A stretch of 64,000 bases of DNA from UKL13-2 sp038236905 (GTDB taxonomy: Bacteria > Pseudomonadota > Gammaproteobacteria > Burkholderiales > Usitatibacteraceae): contig JBBRZG010000003.1 of NCBI GenBank assembly GCA_038236905.1, positions 1 through 64,000 on the forward strand, written 5' to 3'. Position numbers and translations under genes: made by a program. A model generated the notes under the pieces. It was not told the DNA's origin. It was given only the letters and a program-made list of their open reading frames with translations, and did not search any database. Below, piece after piece: positions 1 to 9,004 of this stretch. Numbering within the stretch: the stretch's first letter is position 1; each line of letters starts with the position of its first letter.

Positions 1-490
1 ACTTGGAATTCGACGCCCAGCCAGCAATGATGACGCCGTAAACACCCATCGAGGTCAATGCGAGTACCACCAGCAAACCCGCATCAGCATTCGCGATCAC
101 CCAGCCGGGCATGAACGGCACCACTGCCCAAACCGCCATGGCCGGCGCAACAGACAGCGCCGGGGCCAATAAAAATAACCAGCGATTCGCGCCCGTTGGC
201 ACGATCTGTTCTTTCAGCAATAACTTCAGCGCATCCGCGATCGGCTGAGCAAAACCGCCGAGCCATTTGATGCCAAAAAACGTGACCCGATTCGGGCCGC
301 GACGCACCTGCATCCAGCCGATCACCCAGCGCTCGACCAATTGAAAATACAATACAAAAATCAGCAGCGGTACTACCACCGCCACCACTTTTGCCAGCGC
401 CCACGCAGTCGCAAAAGCGGGCGGACCCATCGCGGGTCCGAGAGCGCTGACGAAACTGGAATCGAGTGTTGAATGGAGAGCTTCGAACAT
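1..490 (-). CDS. nuoH: NADH-quinone oxidoreductase subunit H (NuoH), partial
   Basis: This is the N-terminal part (about 163 residues) of the membrane subunit of complex I that helps form the quinone-binding site; the rest lies beyond the left edge. The start ATG lies 3 bases after the nuoG stop, so it continues the nuo operon. The translation carries the family motif RRGPNRV after a first hydrophobic segment, then a QPIADALKLLLKE stretch and further hydrophobic segments, as expected for NuoH. Motif match and operon position make the call secure although the gene is incomplete. Confidence 0.95.
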   Translation of the reverse strand, partial: MFEALHSTLDSSFVSALGPAMGPPAFATAWALAKVVAVVVPLLIFVLYFQLVERWVIGWMQVRRGPNRVTFFGIKWLGGFAQPIADALKLLLKEQIVPTGANRWLFLLAPALSVAPAMAVWAVVPFMPGWVIANADAGLLVVLALTSMGVYGVIIAGWASNSK

Positions 491-493
491 GGC

Positions 494-2863
494 TTATTCC
501 GCCGCCGCAGCCAGAGAGATCTTCTCAACCACCACTGCACCAAACGAATCATCCAGAGCCGATGTTTCGGCTATGGCTAGTGCTATACGCACGCAACCAA
601 ACGGCAGGCTTGTGTCGCACTTTGCTTTTAATATTGCCGTGCCTGAGCCTTGAACGATTCGCACATCTGCGCCATCCGCCAAGCCAAGATTTGCAAAGAT
701 ATCGCCGGACAGAAATGCAATTTTTGCGTTTTTAGCATCCGCTGATTTTTGCAGCGACGCTGCCCTGCGAACCAGCGAATCGGCGGCATAAATCGGTACT
801 TCTGCGATGCGTTCAATTCCCGTTGCCGCGATTGGCATCGCGATCGACGTACTTTGAATTTCGTTACCCAATTTAGCGCTGACAAATGCCTGCAAGTCCG
901 GCGCAATCTCGTTGCGAATCGCATCCACGTTATCCTGATCAAAGCCATCCAGCCCCAGCATATTGCCAAGCACGCGAATAACTTTCCATGCAGGGCGCGC
1001 TTCACCGAGCGGTTTCACCACACCATTAAATTTCTGCACCGTGCCTTCGGTGTTGACGAAGGTGCCCGCTGTTTCTGTAAATGGCGCGATCGGTAAAATC
1101 ACGTTTGCATAATTAATCGCCGAAGTTTGAAATGCCGACAGCGACACCACAAACTCAGCAGACTTCAATGCGTTCGTTATCGATACAGGCGCTGCACAGT
1201 CCAATTCTGGCTCCACGCCTAGCAAGATGCACGCCTGGAGCGGCTGCTGGGCAACTTTTGCTCCGGAAAGCGCGCCAAAGGTAGCATTTCCGCATACGAT
1301 TGCCGCGCCCACGCTGTTTGCGGCTTCGCCCAAAAATCCTAATGTCGCACCCGAAAGTCTTGCGATTTCTTGGCACAAGACATGCAGCGTTGAGGCGTCT
1401 GGATGATGTTGCGCAAAATTACCGAGCAGAATTGCCGATTTCTCTTTGCCGAGCAGACTATTCGCAATCGCATTTGATTGATCCGAAACGGTCACGCTGC
1501 TAATCGCTGTAGCGATCTCTGTCGACAAATCTGAACCCTGAATTTCGGCCATCGAGTTCGCAATCGCGGCCAAGGTAAGCGCTATCGCGCTCGGGCTTAC
1601 GATCGATTTATTCGCCACCTGCATCAACAAGTCATCGTCAACGCTGTGGACCAGATTTATTTGCAAACCCTTTTTTGCAGCTTGGCGCAAACGGTTAGCA
1701 ATCAGCGGATGATCCTTACGCAAGGTAGAGCCGACAATCAACACACTCTTCAACGCAGCAATGTCGGCGATCTTCATGCCGAGCCACGGCGCACCAGAAG
1801 TTTTTCCAGCGGCGCTCGTATCCAAACGGCGCAAACGTGTATCAATATTGTTCGAACCCAAGCCATGAATCACTTTGTTCAACAAATACAATTCTTCGAG
1901 TGTTTGGTGTGGCGAGGCCAACGCACCTACCGCATCCACACCATGTTTTGCTTTCACCTTCTGTAAACCATCCGCAACAGCCTGCAAAGCATCCGGCCAT
2001 TCTGCCTCAGCCCAAGTGCCGTTTGTCTTCACCATCGGCTTGGTGAGGCGCTCCGGCGAGTTCAGCCCTTCGTACGAAAAACGATCCTTGTCTGACAGCC
2101 AGCATTCATTGATCGTCTCGTTCTCAAGCGGCAACACACGCATGACACGATCCTGTTTGACTTGCACAATCAAATTCGAGCCCAGACCGTCATGCGGGGA
2201 TACCGATTTTCGACGCGATAATTCCCAGGTGCGCGCGGAGTAACGAAATGGCTTCGAAGTTAGCGCGCCGACCGGGCACAGATCGATCATGTTTCCGGAC
2301 AATTCCGAATCGACCGTGTTGCCAACGAAAGCCAGAATTTCCGAATGCTCACCCCGCCCCGCCTGACCCAGCTCCATCACGCCAGCAATCTCCTGGCCGA
2401 ATCGCACGCAGCGCGTGCAATGAATGCAGCGGGTCATATCGGTCGAAATCAACGGACCTAAATTTTTGTTGACCACCACCCGCTTTTCTTCTTGATAACG
2501 CGATGCGCCATTGCCATAGCCGACGGCCAAATCCTGTAGCTGACATTCGCCGCCCTGATCGCAAATCGGGCAATCGAGTGGATGGTTAATCAGCAAAAAT
2601 TCCATCACCCCTTCTTGCGCTTTTTTGGCGTATTCCGATGAGGTTTGCACCTTCATGCCTTCCGTCGCAGGCGTGGCGCAAGCAGGCAAAGGCTTTGGTG
2701 CCTTTTCAACCTGCACCAGACACATGCGGCAATTGGCCGCGATGCTTAATTTTTTGTGGTAACAAAAATGCGGTACAAACATCCCGAGTTTATTCGCGGC
2801 TTCCATCACGGTGGAGCCGTTTTCAACTTGAACTTGTTTGCCGTCGATTTCTAGATTGATCAT
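494..2863 (-). CDS. nuoG: NADH-quinone oxidoreductase subunit G (NuoG)
   Basis: This is the large iron-sulfur subunit of the peripheral arm of complex I, passing electrons from NuoE/F towards NuoI/B. The 789 residues begin with a ferredoxin domain whose [2Fe-2S] ligands are C34, C45, C48 and C62. A His-type [4Fe-4S] site follows (H94, C98, C101, C107), then a second [4Fe-4S] site (C146, C149, C152, C196). The rest is a molybdopterin-oxidoreductase-like domain that has lost its catalytic role in this family. The extra Cys set that binds cluster N7 in E. coli NuoG is not visible after residue 200. It starts with ATG 14 bases after nuoF and is followed directly by nuoH. Confidence 0.97.
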   Translation of the reverse strand: MINLEIDGKQVQVENGSTVMEAANKLGMFVPHFCYHKKLSIAANCRMCLVQVEKAPKPLPACATPATEGMKVQTSSEYAKKAQEGVMEFLLINHPLDCPICDQGGECQLQDLAVGYGNGASRYQEEKRVVVNKNLGPLISTDMTRCIHCTRCVRFGQEIAGVMELGQAGRGEHSEILAFVGNTVDSELSGNMIDLCPVGALTSKPFRYSARTWELSRRKSVSPHDGLGSNLIVQVKQDRVMRVLPLENETINECWLSDKDRFSYEGLNSPERLTKPMVKTNGTWAEAEWPDALQAVADGLQKVKAKHGVDAVGALASPHQTLEELYLLNKVIHGLGSNNIDTRLRRLDTSAAGKTSGAPWLGMKIADIAALKSVLIVGSTLRKDHPLIANRLRQAAKKGLQINLVHSVDDDLLMQVANKSIVSPSAIALTLAAIANSMAEIQGSDLSTEIATAISSVTVSDQSNAIANSLLGKEKSAILLGNFAQHHPDASTLHVLCQEIARLSGATLGFLGEAANSVGAAIVCGNATFGALSGAKVAQQPLQACILLGVEPELDCAAPVSITNALKSAEFVVSLSAFQTSAINYANVILPIAPFTETAGTFVNTEGTVQKFNGVVKPLGEARPAWKVIRVLGNMLGLDGFDQDNVDAIRNEIAPDLQAFVSAKLGNEIQSTSIAMPIAATGIERIAEVPIYAADSLVRRAASLQKSADAKNAKIAFLSGDIFANLGLADGADVRIVQGSGTAILKAKCDTSLPFGCVRIALAIAETSALDDSFGAVVVEKISLAAAAE

Positions 2864-2877
2864 TTCTCTTTGGTTTC

Positions 2878-4221
2878 TTATTCAGCAGCCATGGCCAGCG
2901 CCTCATGCACGACGGCTGACGAATAACCGCCCGCCTTCACCATGCAGCGCTTATTCGCGATATGGTATTCAAATTCTTCGCGGAAATTTTTTACGAATGC
3001 TCTGACCGGCATTGCCGCGGCATCGCCCAACGCGCAAATGGTACGGCCTTGAATTTGATCCGATAAATTCAGCAGCAAGTCGAGATCTTCGACACGGCCT
3101 TGGCCGTGCTCAATACGGCTGATAATGCGATACAGCCAGCCAGTGCCTTCGCGGCACGGCGTGCATTGTCCACACGACTCTTCATAGTAAAAATAGGCCA
3201 GCCGCTCGGCCGCTTTGACCATACAGGTATCTTCGTCCATCACGATCACCGCACCGGAGCCGAGCATCGATCCGGCTTTGGCAATTGAGTCGTAATCCAT
3301 GTCGGTGGCCATCATCAAATCTGCCTTGATGACGGGCATTGATGAGCCGCCGGGAATCACCGCCTTAAGCTTTTTGCCACCGCGCATACCGCCGGCCATT
3401 TCAAGCAATTTCGCGAACGGGGTACCGAGTTTGACTTCGTAATTGCCGGGACGAACAACATGGCCGGTGACGGAAAACAGCTTGGTGCCGCCATTGTTGG
3501 GCTTACCCAAATTCAGGAATGCTTCGCCGCCTTCGCGAATGATGAACGGCACGGCAGCGAAGGTTTCGGTGTTGTTAATCGTCGTCGGTTTGCCGTACAC
3601 GCCGAAAGAAGCGGGAAATGGCGGTTTGAAACGCGGCTGACCTTTTTTGCCTTCGAGCGATTCGAGCAGCGCAGTTTCTTCACCGCAAATGTAGGCACCA
3701 TAACCATGAAAGGCGTGTAGTTGGAACGAAAATTCCGAACCCAAAATATTGTTGCCCAAATAACCCGCGGCGCGCGCTTCTTCCAGCGCCTCTTCAAAAC
3801 GCTCGTACTCAGCCCAAATCTCGCCATGAATATAGTTATAGCCAACCGGAATGCCCATCGCGTAGGCACCAATAATCATGCCTTCAATCAGCTGATGCGG
3901 GTTATAGCGGTGAATGTCGCGATCCTTGCAAGTGCCGGGCTCGCCTTCGTCAGAATTGCACACCAGATACTTCGGGCCCGGGAACGCACGGGGCATGAAA
4001 CTCCACTTCAAGCCGGTCGGAAAACCCGCGCCACCACGACCGCGCAATGCGGATTTCTTGACTTCCGCGATAACGTCTTCCGGCTTCATACCCGTGCTTA
4101 AAATTTTACGGATCGCCGCGTAACCGTCACGCGACTCGTACGCTTTCAAGCGCCAGTTATCGACTTCACCGGTCAAACCCTTCATCAAAACAGCGTCCGG
4201 CCCGTAATTCAAAATTGCCAT
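2878..4221 (-). CDS. nuoF: NADH-quinone oxidoreductase subunit F (NuoF)
   Basis: This is the NADH- and FMN-binding subunit of complex I. The chosen ATG gives 447 residues starting MAILNYGPD and lies one base after the nuoE stop; an upstream in-frame start would add six residues and overlap nuoE. The FMN/NADH glycine-rich motif GRGGAGFPTGLKW is in the N-terminal third. The [4Fe-4S] N3 ligands are C350, C353, C356 (in ESCGQCTPC) and C396. Length and motifs are typical. The fused formate dehydrogenase subunit at 55670-57385 contains a paralogous module. Confidence 0.97.
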   Translation of the reverse strand: MAILNYGPDAVLMKGLTGEVDNWRLKAYESRDGYAAIRKILSTGMKPEDVIAEVKKSALRGRGGAGFPTGLKWSFMPRAFPGPKYLVCNSDEGEPGTCKDRDIHRYNPHQLIEGMIIGAYAMGIPVGYNYIHGEIWAEYERFEEALEEARAAGYLGNNILGSEFSFQLHAFHGYGAYICGEETALLESLEGKKGQPRFKPPFPASFGVYGKPTTINNTETFAAVPFIIREGGEAFLNLGKPNNGGTKLFSVTGHVVRPGNYEVKLGTPFAKLLEMAGGMRGGKKLKAVIPGGSSMPVIKADLMMATDMDYDSIAKAGSMLGSGAVIVMDEDTCMVKAAERLAYFYYEESCGQCTPCREGTGWLYRIISRIEHGQGRVEDLDLLLNLSDQIQGRTICALGDAAAMPVRAFVKNFREEFEYHIANKRCMVKAGGYSSAVVHEALAMAAE

Positions 4222-4222
4222 T

Positions 4223-4696
4223 TTATTTAAGCTCCGCAATCAGTTCATCGAGCTTCGGCTGAGACATAAAACTGCACATGCGTTTGTTATTCACCAGCAG
4301 CACCGGCGCATCCGCGCAAGCTCCCATGCATTCGCCTTCGACCACGCTGAATTTTCCATCAGCGGTCATTTCTTTCCAATCCACGCCAAGCTTGTGCTTC
4401 AAATATACTGCGGCGTCCACGCCGCCCGACAGCGCGCACGGCAAGTTGGTACACACCGTAATCTTGTGCCTGCCCATCGGCTTCAAGTTGTACATGTTGT
4501 AGAACGTTGCCACTTCATAAACCGCGATCGAGGGCATATCCAAATAATGCGCGACTGCATCGATCAGGGCGTTCGGCAACCAGCCGTTTTCATCCTGCGC
4601 AATCGTGAGCGCAGCCATGACTGCAGACTGTTTTTGCTCCACTGGGAATTTCGCGATTTCGCGATCAATTTTTTGCTTGGCACGATCAGACAACAC
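4223..4696 (-). CDS. nuoE: NADH-quinone oxidoreductase subunit E (NuoE)
   Basis: This is the thioredoxin-fold [2Fe-2S] (cluster N1a) subunit of the NADH dehydrogenase module. The 157-residue product has ligands C82, C87, C123 and C127 in the motifs CTNLPC and CMGAC. The start is GTG, two bases after the stop of the upstream cupin gene. The sequence AAGGTGA, inside the end of the cupin gene, lies at a suitable distance as ribosome binding site, so nuoE translation is probably coupled to the cupin. Family length is normal. Confidence 0.95.
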   Translation of the reverse strand: MLSDRAKQKIDREIAKFPVEQKQSAVMAALTIAQDENGWLPNALIDAVAHYLDMPSIAVYEVATFYNMYNLKPMGRHKITVCTNLPCALSGGVDAAVYLKHKLGVDWKEMTADGKFSVVEGECMGACADAPVLLVNNKRMCSFMSQPKLDELIAELK

Positions 4697-4698
4697 AG

Positions 4699-5184
4699 CT
4701 ATTCACCTTTCCAATATTCGACGCCATGCTCGTAATGCGTCATGTGGCGCAGCCGCTCCGAACCTGTTCCACCAAATGCACCGACTTTTTTTGAGTCCGG
4801 ATACTCGCAAACTTCGGCAGGCATCATAGTACTAACCGAAATGTAGGCCAACTCAGCAGCGGAATCATTCACGATTTGATGCGCCGTTTCGGGCCCACCC
4901 GTGGGGCAACAAATAAAATCGCCCGCGCGAATTTTTCGCGTTTCGTTACCAAAACGAAGTGTGCCTTCGCCTTTCACGATAAAAAACATTTCCTCTTCAG
5001 CACGATGGCTGTGGAACGGGCACGAGCTTTTACCGGGCGACACTACGTCGTATGAATAGCCTAAATCCTTCGCTCCCAGCAGCGGCCCAATGCGCGCGGA
5101 ATCCGAGGCGAATTTTTCGCCCTGCTCAAAATGTTCGAATTTGAGTTCATCAATGTTGATGACTTTTTGGGCAATCGCGCTCAT
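4699..5184 (-). CDS. cupin domain protein inserted in the nuo operon
   Basis: A 161-residue small cupin. The first cupin motif reads PFHSHRAEEEMFF, giving probable metal ligands H58, H60 and E64; the second motif contains H102 after a PTGGPETAH turn. A G-x-G-T-L-x-F strand lies between them. There is no signal peptide, so it should be cytoplasmic. Its ATG overlaps the nuoD stop by four bases (ATGA) and nuoE starts two bases after its stop, so it must be transcribed with nuo. The usual betaproteobacterial operon runs nuoD-nuoE directly. Substrate and metal are unknown; a sugar-epimerase-like, dioxygenase-like or regulatory role are all possible. Involvement with complex I is inferred only from position. 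Confidence 0.85.
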   Translation of the reverse strand: MSAIAQKVINIDELKFEHFEQGEKFASDSARIGPLLGAKDLGYSYDVVSPGKSSCPFHSHRAEEEMFFIVKGEGTLRFGNETRKIRAGDFICCPTGGPETAHQIVNDSAAELAYISVSTMMPAEVCEYPDSKKVGAFGGTGSERLRHMTHYEHGVEYWKGE

Positions 5185-6434
5185 CGATCAATTTCACCAA
5201 ACACAATATCCTGCGTACCAATAATCGTCACCACGTCCGCGATCATGTGGCCGCGCGACATTTCATCGAGTGCCGCCAAATGCGGGAAACCCGGCGCGCG
5301 GATTTTCAGGCGGTAAGGTTTATTTGCGCCATCCGATACGAGATAAATACCGAACTCGCCTTTTGGATGCTCGACGGCTGAGTAAACCTCGCCCGGCGGT
5401 ACGTGCATGCCTTCAGTGAAGAGTTTGAAATGGTGAATCAGCTCTTCCATGTTCGCCTTCATATTTTCGCGCGAAGGCGGGGCAACTTTATGGTCGGTTG
5501 AAATCACGGGGCCGGGATTCGCGCGCAGCCAATCCACACATTGTTTAATTATCTTATTCGACTCGCGCATTTCCTGTACACGCACCAAATACCGGTCATA
5601 GCAATCGCCGTTGGTGCCGATGGGAATATCAAAATCCATCTTGTCATAGACTTCATAGGGCTGCTTTTTTCGCAAATCCCACGCGATACCGGAGCCACGC
5701 AGCATCGGACCCGTGAATCCGAGTTGAAGAGCGCGTTCGGGCGAGACCACACCAATGCCAACCAGACGTTGTTTCCAAATGCGGTTGTCAGTCAGCAGCG
5801 TTTCGTACTCATCGACATATTTTGGGAAGCGGCGGGTGAAGTCGTCAATAAAATCGAGCAATGAACCTTGCCGGTTTTCGTTCAGACGTTTCATCGCTTC
5901 CGCGTTGCGGCCCTGCATCGTCGTGTATTGCGGCATGCGATCCGGCAGGTCGCGATACACACCACCGGGACGATAGTAGGCGGCGTGCATACGCGCGCCG
6001 GATACCGCCTCATAACAATCCATCAAATCTTCGCGCTCTCGAAAGGCGTATAGAAACACCGTCATCGCACCGACGTCCAGCGCGTGTGCGCCAAGCCAAA
6101 GCAGGTGATTCAGCACGCGGGTAATTTCATCAAACATCACGCGGATGTATTGGGCGCGGACCGGCACATCCACCCCTACCAACTTCTCAATCGCCATCAC
6201 ATAAGCGTGTTCATTGACCATCATCGATACATAGTCGAGGCGATCCATGTACGGCACACTTTGGATGTAGGTGCGCGTCTCAGCGAGCTTTTCAGTCGCA
6301 CGATGCAGCAGGCCGATATGCGGGTCGGCACGCTGCACAACTTCACCGTCCAGCTCCAATACCAAACGGAGCACACCGTGCGCCGCGGGATGCTGTGGAC
6401 CAAAGTTCATGGTGTAATTTTTGATGTCTGGCAT
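5181..6434 (-). CDS. nuoD: NADH-quinone oxidoreductase subunit D (NuoD)
   Basis: This is the 49-kDa-type subunit of complex I that forms the quinone pocket with NuoB. The 417 residues are a standalone NuoD (not fused to NuoC). It begins with the family N-terminus NYTMNFGPQHPAAHGVLRL, contains RADPHIGLLHRATEK and the YDRYLVR region, and ends with the conserved FGEIDR. It starts two bases after the nuoC stop, and its stop overlaps the cupin start. Confidence 0.97.
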   Translation of the reverse strand: MPDIKNYTMNFGPQHPAAHGVLRLVLELDGEVVQRADPHIGLLHRATEKLAETRTYIQSVPYMDRLDYVSMMVNEHAYVMAIEKLVGVDVPVRAQYIRVMFDEITRVLNHLLWLGAHALDVGAMTVFLYAFREREDLMDCYEAVSGARMHAAYYRPGGVYRDLPDRMPQYTTMQGRNAEAMKRLNENRQGSLLDFIDDFTRRFPKYVDEYETLLTDNRIWKQRLVGIGVVSPERALQLGFTGPMLRGSGIAWDLRKKQPYEVYDKMDFDIPIGTNGDCYDRYLVRVQEMRESNKIIKQCVDWLRANPGPVISTDHKVAPPSRENMKANMEELIHHFKLFTEGMHVPPGEVYSAVEHPKGEFGIYLVSDGANKPYRLKIRAPGFPHLAALDEMSRGHMIADVVTIIGTQDIVFGEIDR

Positions 6435-6436
6435 GG

Positions 6437-7078
6437 CTATTTGCCGCCTGTGGTTCTGTCGAGACCCTGGGCATAGTGCACTTCCCGAATCACGCGCGGC
6501 ACGATCTCGCGCGGCTCGATAGTGACGGGCTGGTATACGACGCGTTTTTGTTCCGGGTCGTAACGCATTTCAACTGTGCCCGATACCGGGAAATCTTTAC
6601 GGAACGGATGGCCGACGAAGCCATAATCGGTGAGCAGACGGCGCAAATCAGGATGGCCGTCGAACACGATGCCATACAAATCGAATGCCTCACGCTCGTA
6701 CCAATTTGCCGCCGCCCAAACGCCAATGACCGAATCAAGCAAAGGGAAATCGTCGTTTGCAGCGTAGGCGCGCACGCGAACCCGCCAATTGTGCTGCATG
6801 GAAAGTAGTTGATAAACAACCGCGAAGCGAGAACCTGACTTGCTGCTGTCTTCGGCACCACCGAATTCGGCGTAATCCATGCCACACGCATCGATCAACT
6901 GGCTGAATCCCAGCGTGGCGTCGTCACGAAACATCAACATGACGGCTACTAAATTTGCCGCCTTCACATCAACAATAATCTGCTCTCGATCTAGCGTAAT
7001 CCTGCACTCACCGCCGCCGGGGACAGCTCCAAGAGCGGCGTCCAGATTGGCTTTCAGGGCATCTAACTTTGCGGACAT
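6437..7078 (-). CDS. nuoC: NADH-quinone oxidoreductase subunit C (NuoC)
   Basis: This is the 30-kDa-type subunit of the peripheral arm of complex I. The 213-residue product has the family signature ERE(A)FDLYGIVFDGHPDLRRLL near residues 128-148 and the following GHPFRKDFP. It ends with a YAQGLDRTTGGK tail. It lies five bases after nuoB and two bases before nuoD, fitting a polycistronic message. Length is normal for a non-fused NuoC. Confidence 0.96.
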   Translation of the reverse strand: MSAKLDALKANLDAALGAVPGGGECRITLDREQIIVDVKAANLVAVMLMFRDDATLGFSQLIDACGMDYAEFGGAEDSSKSGSRFAVVYQLLSMQHNWRVRVRAYAANDDFPLLDSVIGVWAAANWYEREAFDLYGIVFDGHPDLRRLLTDYGFVGHPFRKDFPVSGTVEMRYDPEQKRVVYQPVTIEPREIVPRVIREVHYAQGLDRTTGGK

Positions 7079-7083
7079 AAGGC

Positions 7084-7611
7084 TTATCTCGCAATCGTGT
7101 TAGTGCGTTTGATCTTGTTTTGCAACTGAATAATGCCATACAGCAGCGCTTCCGCTGTCGGCGGACAGCCCGGCACATATACGTATACCGGCACAATCCG
7201 ATCACAGCCACGAACCACCGAATATGAGTAGTGATAATAGCCGCCTCCATTGGCGCACGAGCCCATCGAAATCACCCAGCGCGGTTCAGCCATCTGGTCA
7301 TAAACCTTACGCAGTGCGGGGGCCATTTTGTTGCACAAGGTACCGGCCACAATCATCACATCCGACTGGCGCGGGCTGGGCCGAAAGACAATACCAAAAC
7401 GATCCAAATCGTAGCGCGCAGCACCGGCGTGCATCATTTCTACGGCGCAACAGGCGAGACCAAAAGTCATCGGCCACATAGACCCCGTGCGGCTCCAATT
7501 CAGGAGCGAGTCGATTGAGGTGGTGACGAAGCCTTGCTGCGTCAGGCTGGTCGACGTACTATTCAGAGCACTATTTGAAGCACTCGTTGCAACGCTGCTG
7601 CCGTCCGGCAT
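7084..7611 (-). CDS. nuoB: NADH-quinone oxidoreductase subunit B (NuoB)
   Basis: This subunit holds [4Fe-4S] cluster N2, the last centre before quinone. The chosen ATG is preceded by GGAGA at normal spacing and gives 175 residues; a longer frame upstream lacks a better site. Cluster ligands are C54 and C55 (GLACCAVEMM), C119 and C149 (GCPP). The first 25 residues are a Ser/Thr/Ala-rich tail with no family counterpart that I recall, ahead of the conserved GFVTT start. An unusual 177-base gap separates it from nuoA. Confidence 0.96.
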   Translation of the reverse strand: MPDGSSVATSASNSALNSTSTSLTQQGFVTTSIDSLLNWSRTGSMWPMTFGLACCAVEMMHAGAARYDLDRFGIVFRPSPRQSDVMIVAGTLCNKMAPALRKVYDQMAEPRWVISMGSCANGGGYYHYSYSVVRGCDRIVPVYVYVPGCPPTAEALLYGIIQLQNKIKRTNTIAR

Positions 7612-7788
7612 GATGATTCTCCAATGGATTGTGCGGCAGATTAACTCGACGCTACGCAATCTTAATTCCAGCGTGATGATAAGACTATGGACTTGAAACG
7701 ATGTGCCTAATCAAGCGGATTATTAACGACCATACGAAGACGAAAAAAAACATTCAAGGGTTTCAGCTCATGCAAAATTAAAATACCG

Positions 7789-8157
7789 CTATTCCCAATC
7801 GAGCGCGCCCTTTTTCCACTCATAAATAAAGCCGATCACAAGAATACCGAGAAAGACCATCATCGCGCCAAACCCGAACCAGCCAATTTCTTGCAACACA
7901 ATTGCCCACGGAAACATGAATGCGATTTCAAGATCGAACAAAATAAATAAAATGGCAACAAGGTAATAACGCACATCAAACTTCATGCGGGCATCTTCAA
8001 AAGCTTCAAAACCACACTCGTACGGTGAAAGTTTTTGGGCGTCCGGGTTATCGTTGCCCAGCAATACGGTCAACCCTTTACTCATCACCAACGGCAGCAC
8101 GCCGATAGCGAGGCCGACAATGATAAAAATCAGGATCGGGAAGTAGTTATTCAACAT
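7789..8157 (-). CDS. nuoA: NADH-quinone oxidoreductase subunit A (NuoA)
   Basis: Small three-helix membrane subunit of complex I and first gene of the nuo operon. The ATG that starts MLNNYFPILIF gives 122 residues, the usual length; an in-frame extension of 41 residues upstream looks non-coding. It has the conserved SPYECGFEAF loop and the KFDVRYYLVAILFILFDLE segment, then a third helix and a charged tail. Gene order tRNA-Leu, nuoA, nuoB and on matches betaproteobacteria. Confidence 0.96.
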   Translation of the reverse strand: MLNNYFPILIFIIVGLAIGVLPLVMSKGLTVLLGNDNPDAQKLSPYECGFEAFEDARMKFDVRYYLVAILFILFDLEIAFMFPWAIVLQEIGWFGFGAMMVFLGILVIGFIYEWKKGALDWE

Positions 8158-8364
8158 ACTTGATGGGCGGTGTCGGGAAGTTTTGAAACACGGATTTGAG
8201 TCTGAGGCTTTTAGGGAGATCCACCAGATTTTAAAGCACATTGCTTCGACGCAACAACGCTTAAGATCAAAAAACGCCAAATTTTAGCGCTGCAAACTGA
8301 GATGTCGGAGGAACCACCGATATAGAGGAAACATCAACCAATTCAACTAATCCACTTCAAAACT

Positions 8365-8449
8365 TGGTGCCGTCGGCGAGACTCGAACTCGCACAGCTTT
8401 CGCCACTACCCCCTCAAGATAGCGTGTCTACCAATTTCACCACGACGGC
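8365..8449 (-). tRNA. tRNA-Leu, anticodon GAG
   Basis: On the minus strand the 85-base sequence folds as a class II tRNA. The acceptor strands GCCGTCG and CGACGGC pair perfectly, the discriminator is A and the CCA end is encoded. The D-arm contains the leucine-type run GGTAGACACGC, the anticodon loop is centred on GAG, a variable arm follows, and the T-loop reads GTTCGAGTC. It lies between secG and nuoA, its usual position in betaproteobacteria. Confidence 0.96.
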
Positions 8450-8494
8450 ATTACATGTGTTGAGCTTCACTACAGCACACACTACTACTTGATT

Positions 8495-8944
8495 TTACTT
8501 CGGAATCTGTTGCGATTTTGATTCGGCTTTTCCATCGCCAGCGCCCACGGGCACCGGTATCGACGGTGGCGCTACCGGCACCGATCCCACCGCAGCTGGG
8601 GGTGCAGCAGGGGCAGGAATCCCACTGGCATCTGTTTTAGACGGGTCCGTCTTAGCTGCCGGTGTTGAGACACCATCCATGACACCACCTCCCATTACCC
8701 CTCCGCCAATTTTAGGCGCGTGGAAGTAGGTAAGGCCAAGGCTGGTTGCAAAAAAGAGAGCGGCACAGATTCCGGTCGAGCGCGATAAAAAATTCGCCGC
8801 CCCGGATGACCCGAACAAACTACCCGCTGAACCACTGCCAAAAGCCGCGCCCATATCGGCACCTTTACCATGCTGTAGCAACACCAACACAATAATGGCC
8901 AAAGCCAAGATGCAATGAATAATTAAAATAGCGTTTACCAACAT
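8495..8944 (-). CDS. secG: preprotein translocase subunit SecG
   Basis: Small membrane subunit of the SecYEG translocon. The 149 residues show two hydrophobic helices (about 4-22 and 55-73) separated by the conserved LLQHGKGADMGAAFGSGSA loop. After the second helix comes a long Gly-, Pro- and Ala-rich tail that ends in a Lys/Gln-rich stretch, a tail common in betaproteobacterial SecG. It sits between tpiA and tRNA-Leu, the expected order. Confidence 0.95.
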   Translation of the reverse strand: MLVNAILIIHCILALAIIVLVLLQHGKGADMGAAFGSGSAGSLFGSSGAANFLSRSTGICAALFFATSLGLTYFHAPKIGGGVMGGGVMDGVSTPAAKTDPSKTDASGIPAPAAPPAAVGSVPVAPPSIPVPVGAGDGKAESKSQQIPK

Positions 8945-9004
8945 TTCATTTTCCTAACCACGTTGCTCGAGAACCAAATTAATTCGATTTCGCTCAAAAC
9001 CAAA

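Noticed and set aside
1155..1376. Frames opposite nuoG and other long genes (many positions)
   Set aside because: They follow the codon pattern of the true gene and have no motifs or ribosome sites.
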